Shown piece by piece: positions 22,020 through 34,274 of a stretch of 64,000 nt of DNA. Position numbers and translations under genes: made by a program. The DNA is taken from contig JAJEKV010000059.1 of assembly GCA_021234155.1 (NCBI GenBank), positions 3,293,167 to 3,357,166 of the forward strand. The letters run 5' to 3'. Source of the stretch: Isoetes taiwanensis. Its lineage: Eukaryota; Streptophyta; Lycopodiopsida; Isoetales; Isoetaceae. Under the pieces are notes generated by a model that was not told where the DNA came from, searched no databases, and saw nothing but the letters and a program-made list of their open reading frames with translations. Within the stretch, counting starts at the first letter, position 1. Each line of letters starts with the position of its first letter.

Positions 22020-24830
22020 GAAGATGAGGCGAGTCTACTACTCGAGAACAGATCTACTAGGTTTGCCATGCTACATTCTTCACTCTGCATCGGATCTAAA
22101 TATTGGGGCCGAATATAGTCTTTAGTGATCCTCGAGAATGCTATAGGCGATGAGTTCTTGGGTGTATCAAAGGTCGGGCTTTCGATTGGGTAACATAATA
22201 GATCAACGGGAAACCAAAATATCAGGTCATGTCATGCTTGTCCGAGAGGCCTATAGCTAATTGATCTAGTAACACGGGAGACCCATGCTAGTTTGCCATT
22301 GATGGTAGGACGGTTTCACAACATTTACAAGCTCTTGCCGCTCTCGAACATGATGATTTAGAAGTTGAGTGCTTGGAAGCTGATGTTGAAAGCAATTCAA
22401 GAGGAAAAGGAAATATACATATGTGAAGAGGGTCGAGGGAAACAAAGGGGATGGCAAGGAGGAGAGGATGCGCGCTTCTAAGGCAATCAAGAGTGCTCTA
22501 AAATCAACATGCTGCAAGGACGAATGTGTCAAAAGCGGTAATACAGCAAGTATGTGCCTTAAGAAAAGAATTTTATTCTCAATCAAAGCGGTCGTGATTA
22601 CGCTTGTTTTTGATGTGTTGAGTGTAACTTATCACGAGGCGGTCCGAGTAGAAAAGTAGTGGTGCGTGGGTGGAGTCTTTGTCGGTCGCATGGCGTGGCT
22701 TTAGGAGTTGCTCAGGTCCACGTTTTATAGTTGGAGGAAGAGGTTCGGGGAGTTAGGTGGAAAGCGGTGAACATGGTATCTGTGCTCTAAGAAGCCTAGA
22801 TACGTGACACTAGCTACTGAGAAAGTGTGCTTGATACCTTCATTAGCGAGAATGCGAGAGAGCATTCCACATAGAAGCAAAAAGGAAAGGATGATATAAG
22901 GGAGAATATTCGCTTAAACTTCCTTCCATCCTTAATAAAGAAGAGCATACATAAGGAGGTGGGCGTGGTGGAAGAATTGAGGGAAAGAGTATAACCTTGC
23001 CCTCTTTTACAATATTTGGAAGAAAGAGTTTCAGGGCGCCAAAGATAGCAAAAATACAAAGCATTCTCCAAGTGTAACATATGTGTAGTCATCTGCAGAA
23101 ATTGGAAAGAACAAAAGATACAAAGGGAGAGGCAACCTTTCAATTCAACGGCGGGCACATATGTTGGAACAACGTTCTGTAGGGAGTCAATATTGGCATT
23201 GGCGTGCATTATCACATCGTTCGCCGAAAGTCACCTCGCATAATACATGATAAGATGGATCAGGTCAAAACACTCACACCAAGAAGTCACCATCTCGCAA
23301 AGTCTGTTTGGAGAGGAGATCGTTTTGAAGAGCAGCAGCGAGAGCATTGACACATGGTCATGGTGGACGGGCTTATGGCCATTTCTCTCTTGATCTTTGG
23401 AAGGATGACTCAAACTTTCATGTTGGATCACTTTCTAGGATCCTACACTATCTTGAGTTCTTAGGAAGAAGACAAGTGTGGTGATTTGTGTGGAAGCGAG
23501 AACTACATTGCAAATTGATGCAAGCCCAAAAAGATACTCGACCACTGCATAAAGATAAGCTAGTGCGCATTAACCACAAGAGAAGATGCCTTCATCTTCT
23601 AGTGCCAACTTAGAAGGCTTCAATCCTCTTCCTTGAAATCTCTACTTACAGGTTGGATAATGCATCGGGTCAAAATAAAAAATAGATATGTATTCTCCTA
23701 CCTCTCTTATTTGACATGGCTTAAGGTATTGATGAGATTCAGGTTGGTTTCATGATGGTTGGGCACACTCATGACGATATTGATGCATTGTTTGGGAACT
23801 TTTCGGCGTTAATGAGTTCATCGGATGCTCTAACTTTGCCCGAGTTGCTTTACTTGTTTAACAAGTGCAATGCAAAGTCTCTGATTTCCATATTTTGTGG
23901 ATGAAGTTCCAGATTGGAAAGGCTTTGTCAAGGGATATATCCCGATAAAGGCCAACGTCCTAATGACCATACCGACCCATTGCTATTCCGATTTAAATTG
24001 GATGGAAATGGCCCATTATGCAATATAAGATCGCGACCAACCCATAAAGAGTGGATTCGGAAAAAGGAATAAGAATGTGGAAGGAGGATGAAAATGGTGA
24101 GCCAACGTTACCAACGGGGTGCCTAAAATACCCTCCAAGGAAGACATTGAAAGATCTCCCCGGCACGTGACGGCAAAGATCGCAAGTACATAGCATTATG
24201 GAATTCCTTCCGCAAAAATCAAGAAGATAGTGTGTTTGCACGACCCGATTACAAAGCAACTATGGATTCTTTGGAACGAGATTCTTGTGTGTTTGGAAGA
24301 TGTATCTCGGACGACCTCAAAATGATAACTTTTGGTTGCGACAAGGCAAGAACCTCTACAAGCTGCATTTACTCCGAGGTCGATGAAGCCGTTGTGCTTG
24401 TAAGACCTTTGCCCTAATTATTGTGGGCAGCCAGATGGAAGCCCAAAGTGTTGCCTATGGATGAGTTTGATCCTCATGCACATGTTAAAGGTATGTTCGT
24501 TTTAGTCCGACACGGAGATCATGAAACTCCAACGTGGTTGGGCTTTACGTAAGAAGATGCCATCCTAGATCCGAGTCTACCAATTATGGTCACATTTATG
24601 TATCATGGTGGATGCCCGTTGGGTCGTGACTATACAAAGGTTGCTTAACTAAACGCTTGGCGACCCAATCCATCGATCCATCAAGGTATGAGAAGTTAGA
24701 TGCCATACATTATGCATGGGATGCAAATGGCAAAAGGCAGAAGACCGCCTGTTGATTCCAAAATACATTGTTGACATGTGGGGGGACATAGCATTAGCTA
24801 AAAGCTCTCAATCTCAGTCATGTTCTCGAT
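22020..24830 (+). pseudogene. Transposase-like protein, RNase H-fold/DUF7869-like (copy B, longest version)
   Basis: The plus-strand counterpart of 9970-11691, extending about 1.1 kb further. Blocks visible beyond those of copy A: LDNASGQNKN-type sequence (frame-shifted, 23655-23680), RYVFSYLSYLTWLKVFDEIQVG, then MMVGHTHDDIDALFG at about 23755-23800, and TLPELLYLFNKCNAK. In this family I would expect an Asp in the LDN block and the GHTH.DID block to belong to the catalytic core; this is from memory. A degenerate C-terminal part follows: MTIPTHCYSDLNWMEMA near 23960, FVLVRHGDHETPTWLG near 24500, and RYEKLDAIHYAWDANGK near 24690. At least six stops or frame breaks occur downstream of 23900. Confidence 0.6.
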
Positions 24831-24996
24831 AATCATGTATGTAATTTCTTTTGCTATAATACTTAAGCATTTTGGACAATTAATACGTTGTCGATACATC
24901 CATTAGCTTCCATTATGCTTATACTAACATCCTTACATCTTTTATAATAGGTGTTTAATACACATCATTACATCTGATGCACATATTATTGATGGC
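24831..24996. other. Flank between transposase remnant and LTR element
   Basis: AT-rich and non-coding. GATGCACATATTATTGATG at 24976-24994 recurs exactly at 34237-34255 on the other side of the LTR element, 8 bp and 15 bp from the respective LTR ends. Confidence 0.6.
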
Positions 24997-25001
24997 ATAC
25001 A
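24997..25001. repeat. Target site duplication, left (ATACA)
   Basis: ATACA directly precedes the LTR starting TGTGACGGGCC and matches 34223-34227. Five bp is the usual duplication length for Ty3/gypsy elements. Confidence 0.85.
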
Positions 25002-27320
25002 TGTGACGGGCCTGGCCAGTTAACCTCTCGGTAACTGGAGATCCCATCGATCTCTACCGTTGGATCTACTTAGCTCTTAGACTCAAGAAATTAATACATG
25101 CATACTTAGGTAAAGAATTTAATCTTTATTCGTGCTCTAGGGTCCCAAAAATATTATACTTGCCATTGCTCGGCAAAATCCCACACAACAACCAAGTTTA
25201 CAAATAATTATAGTTTAAACCGATCCAAAATAATAATAGTTATATTAATCAAAAATGTATTATCTAGCAATTCACACACTCCTACTCTACCAAGCCTTAC
25301 GCGGCTTGGCTGCTCTTGGCTACATCTAAGCACCTCGACCTTACACCATTTAACCACGGGGGTTAGTCACACCCGGACTAAGTGGGGATCGGGGGATCTA
25401 GGATATATCTAGCATTAATAATCACCAAGCATTAACTTAAGACAATACTAGTCTTACCGTAACCTGCCCTGCAATCTAAGTTATTAGTCCAACAAGAATA
25501 ACCTCAATGCATAATTATACCAAGCATAACCATTGCAACTTGATTCCGGCTTTAAAACCACATAAACAATAGCCAAGCAACCATAGCATCAACATAGCAA
25601 CCAATATTCCTCACGGGTGCGAGCAAGGTCAACTTTACTGATCAGGCCCGATTGACATAGAGGCGGGTAACCACGCGTGTGTACACACCCTTCCACTTTG
25701 GCGTCCGGATTGGAGGACCACTGCATTGTGGCATGACGTTGTACCTTACGGTACCAACGCCCGATGTTCAAAATACCATTTACATAAGACCTTTGTGCAA
25801 ACCGTGAGTCTAGACCATCGCACCTAGACTCGGCCCTGAGGTCTATATCAAAGAATTTCACCATATACAATTACATACAATTCACCATCATACCCATGCC
25901 TTAACATACTCAACATCAAATAATTAGTAATTCACACATGAAATGTTTAACCATAGCCTTAATAATGCAAAATGCAACCATCACCATTAAATTAAAAAAA
26001 AAACGTCTATATCTTTCATAGATTCTCTAACAATAAGGTTACTAGAGACTTTAGTAATATTAATCTATAGCATTTAGATATCGTTATGGTTCCTTTACCA
26101 ATACATATGCTTGTTTTTTTTACATAATGTTACTTTTAGCTAATTTCCAAGGGTTTTCTCTTTAAAAATATATATAACTAGATAACTTGTTAGTCTTCTC
26201 ATGTCGTTATGACCATTAGTATAAACCCGCCTTAACAAGAGCCTCCAAATTTTAAATATATTCCAAACCCAACAACTCAACCTTGATATTTTAAGATAGA
26301 GCCTTAACTTTAACCTCAAACTTTTTATTATTACTTCCTTACTAACTATTAACTAAATCGCTAACATTTTTTTACTTCATAACCTAACCCTAACTACGTT
26401 CACAGTGTACGACCTCGGCTCGCTCATTGCCGGTTGGCCTCCAGGCCATCGATTCCATGCCAAAACTCCTAGCTCCTCCCGATTTTTGGTTGCAAGGGGT
26501 TTTCGGCCATTTCGGCCGATTCGACTAAAATCCGGAAGGTTGGGATCAATTCTTGAGCACCAAAATCATGGAATTTACAATTTGAATCTTGCTTTTGATC
26601 TTCGATTCCTCATTCTTTTCCATTTCGGCCACCCTAAGGCCCATATCGACCCATTTCTCATCACATTTCATGCTTCGGATCATCACCGATACCAAGATCT
26701 GTTATATAAGCGGCTGACATGCCGGGAACTTTTACAATTTTAACACGGTTTTAAGCGATTCCAGCCATCCCTTTACCTTAATCCATCCCTCATGTTCTAA
26801 TATGAGCTATTCCGATACTTACGGCATGATCTAGATGCCTGTCTCACTTAGATCCGTGATACTTTTGCAAATTGTCAATATGCCATCATAAAATACTTCC
26901 AAATTCAATCATGCAAGCTTTTTCCATATTCATGCACTTTTAGTTTAATTCTAAATCAATACTAAGTTTCATAACAATCCTACTGCATCAACACAATTCA
27001 GCATGCACAATTTTGCTACGCTAGAAAACCCCCCGGTGTAAGGCTTGATCCCACACGGAATCCCGCTTTGTTGCTTTTTCTCAAGGCTCCAACACGGCTC
27101 CCGAGCTCGTGACGCGATTCGGCTCGCTTCCCAATCCTTCCGCAATCAATCTTTTCCCAATGCTTTTCTCTGTATACTTATATTTATTTTTAACCGCAAT
27201 ATTTTGTCCGTATAATCTCTACATATACGACGTATTTCTCTGCATGCGTGATATTTTGATTAATATTCCTTTGCATCTTGTAAATAAAATAATCCACAAT
27301 TTACCTCAAAATCCTAGGTA
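25002..27320 (-). repeat. 3' LTR of the Ty3/gypsy element
   Basis: Starts TGTGACGGGCC and aligns to 31902-34222 over its full length. Its right end should read ...CCTAGGTCCGTTACA, as in the other LTR, but reads CCTAGGTAAATT, so a few bases are lost or miscalled. A pyrimidine run follows (TCTGATCTCTCCTCC), the complement of a polypurine tract on the element's own strand. Confidence 0.93.
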
Positions 27321-28713
27321 AATTCTGATCTCTCCTCCAAAAATTCAACCCATGTCCTCATGGCGCATCTCGAGGGAAACTCACGAAGAATCCATTGGCA
27401 TCTTCCCATGTGGCATCTTCCTCGGGACAACCGCCCATTGAACCAAAAATCTACGTATTGTTGGCCTCCTTAAGCGGCGGGTTTCCTCTCGCGTGAATCA
27501 CTGGTCGGGGTGCAGGAAGTTCTCTCCCTTTACCAAATCATCGTCCCCAACATATGGGAAGGATCAAAAACATACTTCCTCAAGTTACTCACATGAAAGA
27601 CATTATGTACTTTTCAAGTGCGAGGGGCAACTCAACCTATAAGCCACTTTGCCAATACGTTCCAAAATTTCATATGGACCCGCATACCTAGGAGCCCATT
27701 TACCTGCACTTTTAAATGCCGGTGAGCTGCTGCTTGGGATTAATCCTCAAGAACACATAATCCTTTTTGAAATTCAAGTGGTCTCGTCTTTTATTGGCAT
27801 CTTTTGCTTCTATTTTGTTTTGCCAAATTTTGTCGAAGTCTCCTTATTTGAGCTTCCATGTCCTCCGCTACTTCATTAGGCTGCTTCAACATTGCATTGA
27901 GGATCTCTCCAATTAAGAGGACAACGACACTCCCTTACCATACATTGCCTCAAAAAGGACTCATTTTAATGGAATCTTGATAAGTGTTATTGTATGCAAA
28001 CTCAGCCAAATACAAATATGAATCCCATACCTTTGGTTGACTAGGCACATACATCCCGAGCATATCCTCCAAGATTTGATTAACTCGCTCAACTTGGCCA
28101 TCCGCTTGAGGGCGATAAGATGTCTTGGCATATAACTTAGTGCCAATATTTTGAAACAACCCTTGCCAAAATTGGCTCATAAATTTTGTATCCGTCCGAT
28201 GAAATAGTGGCCGGCATCCCATGCAACCTGAAAATCTCCTTAACAAATAACTTAGCAATATCCATTGCGTAGCGATGAGTCTTCGTAGGCATAAAATGGG
28301 CTGCTTTAGTTAGTCGATCAACCACAACATAAATTGCATCATAACTTTGAAGCGTGTAAGGGAAGCTCAACAATGAAGTCCATGGAAATACACTCCCACT
28401 TGGAAGATGGAATTACTAAAGGTTGTAATTCTCGGGCTCCCTAAACCTTGATGCTTTTACCTTCGACAAGATAAACACCTAGCCACGTGCTCTTAACCAT
28501 CTTCTTTGTCCGGGCCAAAAGAAAGTGCAGGCGCATCTTCCTCAAAGTTTTATGTACCCCTTTTGGGTGCTTTTTGCTTAGCGGACTATCATGTGCTTCA
28601 TATAGCAACCTCAATCTCAACTCATGATCATTAGGAATACACATACGGCCATTATAATATAAAACTCCTTTGGACAATGCATACCTCGGAAAATCTTGAG
28701 GGTTCTCCAACAC
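27321..28713 (-). pseudogene. Integrase and C-terminal tail of the Ty3/gypsy element
   Basis: At 28713-28441 is the N-terminal integrase region (LRLLYEAHDSP, then KKMVKSTWLG). At 28373-27950 is the catalytic core, split in frame: VVDRLTKAAHFMPTKTH, IFRLHGMPATISSDG with the second acidic residue in SDG, SYRPQADGQVERVNQILED, and LAEFAYNNTYQDSIKMSPF. Below 27950 a degenerate tail contains FKKDYVFLRINPK and a WEDANGFF-like segment that resembles the chromodomain-like end of related elements. The HPQTDGQ-type motif is changed to RPQADGQ. Stops and frame breaks make it non-functional as read. Confidence 0.85.
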
Positions 28714-28788
28714 AGTGCAAAATATGGATCATTCCTTAGCTTATTAAGAATATCGCATCCCATTGCCCTTGTAACACACTAATAGAGG

Positions 28789-29049
28789 TTAAAAACGACC
28801 TTGAGACAAAGCATCGGCAATCACATTTTCTTTGCCAGGTTGATATTCAATTTCAAAATCATACTCTTCTCTTAATTGCATCCACCTCCTTTGCCTATTA
28901 TTCAAATATGGCTGTTTTGCAAAATACTTCAAATTTTGATGGTGAGTCTTCAAAAGAAAGCAGCGACCCAATAAATAATGTCTCCATACCCTCAAGGCAT
29001 GGATAATAGCCAACATTTCCAAATCATGCCTTTGGGTAATTTTGTTCAA
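28789..29049 (-). pseudogene. RNase H domain of the Ty3/gypsy element
   Basis: Open on the minus strand as HDLEMLAIIHALRVWRHYLLG, GRCFLLKTHHQNLKYF, QRRWMQLREEYDFEIEYQPGK and NVIADALSQ. Typical Ty3 RNase H carries TDH in the second block and ends ADALSR; here TDH is replaced by THH and SR by SQ, so catalysis is doubtful. Confidence 0.88.
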
Positions 29050-29900
29050 CAGGAGACAATTTTGAGATATATAAGCACAAACTCGCCATCATCCAAACCA
29101 AGACTCCTCCTACTGACTTTCCCGGAAGCATCGGTGACTACATGGAAGGGTATATTCATGTCTGGAATCCTTAAAACTGGTGCACTAATCAAAACATCCT
29201 TTAACTTTTGGAAACTTTCCTGACAATTATCAGTCCAATGCAAATCATTCTTCTTACCCAACAAAGAAGTCAAAGGAGCAGCAATCTTTCTTGAATTTAG
29301 GAACAAATTCTGATAATACCCCGCTAATCCCAAAATGATCTTACCTCTTTCACCGTCTTTGGTGTGGGCGGTCTTTAAGCGCCTCAATCTTAGAAGGATC
29401 GGCTCTAATCCCTTTTCTGAAATTACATGCCCGAGATATACCAATCTAGTTTGTGCAAAAGAACACTTAGATAACTTACCATACAACTTTTCTCGTCGCA
29501 AAATAGCTAATGTCTGCTTTACATGTTCCACATGCTCCTCTAATGTCCTGGAATATACCAAAATATCATCAAAGAAAACCAATATAAACTTATCCAGGAA
29601 AGATCGGAATATCTCGATTCATTAGGGCATAAAAGTGGCGGGGAGCATTTGTCAACCCAAACGGCATTACAACAAACTCGTAATGTCCGTGGCGTGTCCT
29701 AAAGGCGGTCTTGTAAAATATGTATCCTTGATCCGGATCGATGATATCGGATCGTAAATCAATTTTTGTGAAGTACTTAGCTTGTCCCAAGCCCGATCAA
29801 ATAACTCATCAACCCTAGGCAATGCATATCTATTCTTCAACGTAATCTGGTTAAGCATCGATAGTCAATACATAATCTTAAAGTCCGTCTTTCTTTTTTT
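29046..29900 (-). pseudogene. Reverse transcriptase domain of the Ty3/gypsy element
   Basis: Pieces in order: [15 protein letters not shown] (29840), [10 protein letters not shown] with its catalytic Asp (29770), [24 protein letters not shown] (first 20 quoted, 29700), and MVFFDDILVYSRTLEEH (29582) with the YxDD motif present as FFDD. The thumb/connection part follows, with LYGKLSKCSF and YLGHVIS. Frame breaks lie near 29780 and 29600. Reverse transcriptases normally have a Tyr or Val before xDD, and Phe at this position is unusual. Confidence 0.88.
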
Positions 29901-30471
29901 TTGGCGCGCAAATGGAGAAACACTTCGTAGTATAAACCCTTGTTCCAATAATTCCATGTTGTTTCTTCAATTCGGCCATCTCTAATGCATGAAACCTATA
30001 TGGTGGCCTTGATGTGGGTTCAGCCCGGGAACAAGTTCTATCTCATGATCTACCATTCTATGTGGAGGCAATTACGTTAATTCTTTAGGAAACACATCAG
30101 AGAACTCATCCAACACTTTACGGATCTCGGAGCAATAGGTTGTTCTGTAACTTTCAGCAGATACCCAAAATGCACATCCCATTCTTATGCACCCGTTCTT
30201 AATCTGTTTCTTAAAACTTTTTTGGGACAAAGGTGTAACCACTAATGGCGAAGGCAATCCTTCCAAAGACATGCTTATCTCCATTAGGACTTTGGCATGT
30301 AACTTTTGCTCTCATAATCAATGCAAGCTTTATATGGCCTTAACCATGACATTCCAAGAATAGCATCATACTTCCCTAGGCTCAATACTTCAAAACTAGT
30401 ATGGGACTCAAGATCTCCCTACTTGGAATTTAAGATTGTCTACCTTAGCATAAGAAGTCTTAATTTTACCA

Positions 30472-30663
30472 TCACCAACTCCACATATCTAGGGTCAGGC
30501 TAATCATATTCAAATCTAGTTTCTTTGCCAGCCTTGGGGAAATAAAACAATGTGTACTACCACAATCAATAAGAAAGAGAATAGGGACTCCATGAATAAT
30601 ACGGAACTCGATAACCACGGCTTGATTATCTACACGCCACGGTCCGCTGCGGCATACATGCAC
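30472..30663 (-). pseudogene. Aspartic protease of the Ty3/gypsy element
   Basis: The core reads LFLIDCGSTHCFISPRLAKK. The active-site triplet normally reads D-S/T-G; here it is D-C-G. With CAG/CTG-type miscalls common in this element the Cys could be real or an error. Confidence 0.8.
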
Positions 30664-30699
30664 ATTCTTTCAACGGGGAGGGTCCATGATTGAAGCGGC

Positions 30700-31886
30700 C
30701 CTAACTTCAAGCTGCGGGGTTAGCTTGTGCTATAATCTGTTGTCTCCTCTAGCTTGTCCTCTGCCACCCTATTATTGTCCCAAAACCTCCACGACCACCA
30801 CGGTTACTTGGCCTCCATTTCCTGCGCCTTGGCCCGTCCATAAGTATCACTAGAATTCAACTTTGGACCCGGTTTGTTTGCCCTCCACGTTGAGAAGATG
30901 CAGGCCGGCGGTACTATCCATCCACCTTCTCGGACAATCTCGTCCATAATGACCAACTTCTGCGCACCTAAAGCATCGATTCTCATTAAGACACTTTTCC
31001 CTAGTCTCATCATTCAAAGGTGCATACATAGGCCGAGATCCTCGATTTTGACTACCCTCACCGCATACTAGCGACTGCTTGACCATGCCCACCCTACTAG
31101 AGAATCTACCTCTGCTCGCCGAGATCCACCCGATCGCCATGTGGAAGGAACTTGTCTCTTCTTAGCATTCTCCAAGGTTGCTTTCTCGGCTAGGTGATTT
31201 CGCGATTCTTAGCAATTCGAATACCTCCTCCAAATCTTTATAAGACACACACGACATTGTGCTCTTAATATCAACTGCAAACCCTTCACAAATCGAGCAC
31301 AAAGCTTCTCCTTATCCTCAAAAGGACAATGATCTTTGCAACCTTCTAAACTTCTCGTTATATTCAACCACGGGTCCCTTTTTGTGTCAAGTCAAGAACT
31401 CATTCATCTTGTCAACTTTGTACCCGGGAGGCATAAAATGTCCTTCAAAAGCGGTCTTAAACTCTTGCCAAGTTGCACGCCTGCGCCCTTATTTATATCC
31501 ATAAAATAATTCTCCCACCATACTCTAGCAAATCCACCCAACATTGCTTGAGCCAATACACTTTTAATGGAATCTTGGCATTAATGAGTTTAAAAGTAAA
31601 ACTCAACTCCCGCGAACCCCGAGTGCGCATCATCCCTGTAACATTCTCTCGGTAAATACTTCCCTCTTAGTGTCCCCGACATTTTGTCTTTTGTTGCGGC
31701 GCACTCTTTCTTTTGCAACACTTCTTTGAATAGCACTTTGCAAGATATTGGCTACATCGGGGAGCTCCACCGGCTGTCCGGCTCCTCACAGGGGATCCTC
31801 ACGGAGAACTCATCTCTACAAGAATCTGGAACCATAGCAAATATCATCAATAATCACAAATCTCATAATCCACTAACCAGAACTTT
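30700..31886 (-). pseudogene. Gag region of the Ty3/gypsy element with CCHC knuckle
   Basis: A zinc knuckle, CFRCAEVGHYGRDC (C-x2-C-x4-H-x4-C), lies at about 30975-30934 within the frame 31140-30850. Upstream, 31880-31150 contains broken capsid-like sequence without a continuous frame (for example the mirror of CSICEGFAVDIKS near 31280). Gag runs into protease after about 270 bp of broken frame. Confidence 0.75.
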
Positions 31887-31898
31887 GCTCTGATACCA
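31887..31898 (-). other. Primer-binding site (initiator tRNA-Met)
   Basis: On the minus strand TGGTATCAGAGC, the standard 12-nt complement to the 3' end of plant initiator tRNA-Met, three bases inside the 5' LTR end. It fixes the element's orientation. Confidence 0.95.
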
Positions 31899-31901
31899 AG
31901 C

Positions 31902-34222
31902 TGTGGCCGGATTTGGCGGTTAACCTCTTGGCGGAGATCCCATCGATCTCTACCGTTGGATCTACTTAGCTCTTAGACTCAAGAAATTAATACATGCATA
32001 CTTAGGTAAAGAATTTAATCTTTATTCGTGCTCTAGGGTCCCAAAAATATTATACTTGCCATTGCTCGGCAAAATCCCACACAACAACCAAGTTTACAAA
32101 TAATTATAGTTTAAACCGATCCAAAATAATAATAGTTATATTAATCAAATGTATTATCTAGCAATTCACACACTCCTACTCTCGCCTTTCTGCAGCTTGG
32201 CTACTCTCCGGAGCATCTCGCACCTCTGCTTACACCATTTAACCACGGGGTTAGTCACACGGACTAAGTGGGGATCGGGGATCTAGGATATATCTAGCAT
32301 TAATAATCACCAAGCATTAACTTAAGACAATACTAGTCTTACCGTAACCTCGCCCCTGCAATCTAAGTTATTAGTCCAACAAGAATAACCTCAATGCATA
32401 ATTATACCAAGCATAACCATTGCAACTTGATTCCAGCTTTAAAACCACATAAACAATAGCCAAGCAACCATAGCATCAACATAGCAACCAATATTCCTGC
32501 GGGTGCGAGCAAGGTCAACTTCGCCGATCGGGCCCGGTGACATAGAGGCGGGGTAACCACGTGTGTACACACCCTTCCACGCTGCGTCCAGCATTGGAGG
32601 ACCACTTACTGTGCATGACGTTGTACCTTACGGTACCAACGCCCGATGTTCAAAATACCATTTACATAGCACTGTGCAAACCGTGAGTCTAGACCATCGC
32701 ACCTAGACTCCGGCCCCAGAGGTCTATATCAAAGAATTTCACCATATACAATTACATACAATTCACCATCATACCCATGCCTTAACATACTCAACATCAA
32801 ATAATTCCGTAATTCACACATGAAATGTTTAACCATAGCCTTAATAATGCAAAAATGCAACCATCACCATTAAATTAAAAAAAAAACGTCTATATCTTTC
32901 ATAGATTCTCTAACAATAAGGTTACTAGAGACTTTAGTAATATTAATCTATAGCATTTAGATATCGTTATGGTTCCTTTACCAATTTCCTCTATACACAA
33001 TACATATGCTTGTTTTTTTTACATAATGTTACTTAGCTAATTTCCAAGGGTTTTCTCTTTTAAATATATATAACTAGATAACTTGTTAGTCTTCTCATGT
33101 CGTTATGACCATTAGTATAAACCCGCCTTAACAAGAGCCTCCAGCTTAAATATATTCCAAACCCAACAACTCAACCTTGATATTTTAAGATAGAGCCTTA
33201 ACTTTAACCTCAAACTTTTTATTATTACTTCCTTACTAACTATTAACTAAATCGCTAACATTTTTTTACTTCATAACCTAACCCTAACTTTCATTCACAG
33301 TGCGACCTCGACTTTTCTTTGTCGATTTGGCCTCGGGCCATCGATTCCATGCCAAAACTCCCTAGCTCCTCCCGATTTTTGGTTGCAAAGGGGTTTTACG
33401 GCCATTTGGCGATTTCGACCCAAATCCGGCGATTAGGATCAATTCTTGAGCACCAAAATCATGGAATTTACAGCTGAATCTTGCTTTGATCTTCCTGATT
33501 CCTCATTCTTTTTCCATTTCGGCCACCCTAAGGCCCATATCGACCCATTTCTCATCACATTTCATGCTTCGGATCATCACCGATACCAAGATCTTTTATA
33601 TAAGCGGCGACATGCCGGGGAACTTTACAATTTTAACCACGGTTTTAGCTGATTCCAGCCATCCCTTTACCTTAATCCATCCCTCATGTTCTAATATGAG
33701 CTATTCCGATTACTTCCGGCATGATCTAGATGCTGTCTCACTTAGATCCGTGATACTTTTTTGCAAGCTGTCAATATGCCATCATAAAATACTTCCAAAT
33801 TCAATCATGCAAGCTTTTTCCATATTCATGCACTTTTAGTTTAATTCTAAATCAATACTAAGTTTCATAACAATCCCTCTTGCATCAACACAATTCAGCA
33901 TGCACAATTTTGCTCGCTAGAAAACCCAGTGTAAAGGCTTGATCCCCCACGGAATCCCGCTTGTTGCTTTTTTTGGGCCCAACACGCTCCCGAGGCTACG
34001 CAGACGCGATTCGGCTCGCCCGCAATCCTTCACGCAATCAATCTTTTCCCAATGCTTTTTCTCTACGTATACTTATATTTATTTTTAACCGCAATATTTT
34101 GTCCGTATAATCTCTACATATACGACGTATTTCTCTGCATGCGTGATATTTTGATTAATATTCCTTTGCATCTTGTAAATAAAATAATCCACAATTTACC
34201 TCAAAATCCTAGGTCCGTTACA
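31902..34222 (-). repeat. 5' LTR of the Ty3/gypsy element
   Basis: Begins TGTGGCCGG and ends CCGTTACA on the plus strand, i.e. bounded by TG...CA. It contains an extra TTTCCTCTATACACAA at about 32984-32999, absent from the other LTR. The remaining differences cluster at CAG/CTG sites. Confidence 0.94.
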
Positions 34223-34227
34223 ATACA
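34223..34227. repeat. Target site duplication, right (ATACA)
   Basis: ATACA directly after the LTR end, matching 24997-25001. Confidence 0.85.
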
Positions 34228-34274
34228 TATAATTTAGATGCACATATTATTGATGACTTTATAGAGTCGATGAT

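Larger units (their letters stand above)
12038..23752. repeat. Copy B of the ~11.7 kb repeated unit
   Basis: This is the second head-to-tail copy, collinear with copy A. The differences are not spread evenly. They concentrate where copy A has CAG, CTG or GGCGCC: CAGG becomes CGGG or GCGGG, TCTGC becomes ACGC, and GGCGCC becomes GAAGCC or GGCC. Long stretches lacking those motifs are nearly identical. Homology to copy A ends at 23752, but the transposase-like coding sequence runs on to about 24830, so copy B carries the fuller right end. Confidence 0.93.
25002..34222 (-). mobile_element. Complete Ty3/gypsy LTR retrotransposon, minus orientation
   Basis: This 9.2-kb element has paired ~2.32-kb LTRs, a tRNA-Met primer-binding site next to the 5' LTR, and a 5-bp target duplication. 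On the minus strand the order is gag, protease, reverse transcriptase, RNase H, integrase, which defines the Ty3/gypsy type. All coding parts are interrupted. The LTRs are very similar except at CAG/CTG sites, so the insertion may be younger than raw divergence suggests. It inserted just to the right of the copy B transposase remnant. Confidence 0.95.

Noticed and set aside
12038-23752. RIP-like or deamination mutation as the cause of copy B decay
   Set aside because: The changes at CAG/CTG are mostly to CG, GCG or ACG and often alter length, rather than being C-to-T/G-to-A transitions.
23993-24259. Minus-strand 88-codon frame opposite the transposase remnant
   Set aside because: It is the antisense shadow of the better supported plus-strand coding remnant (LNWMEMA, DYKATMDSL blocks).
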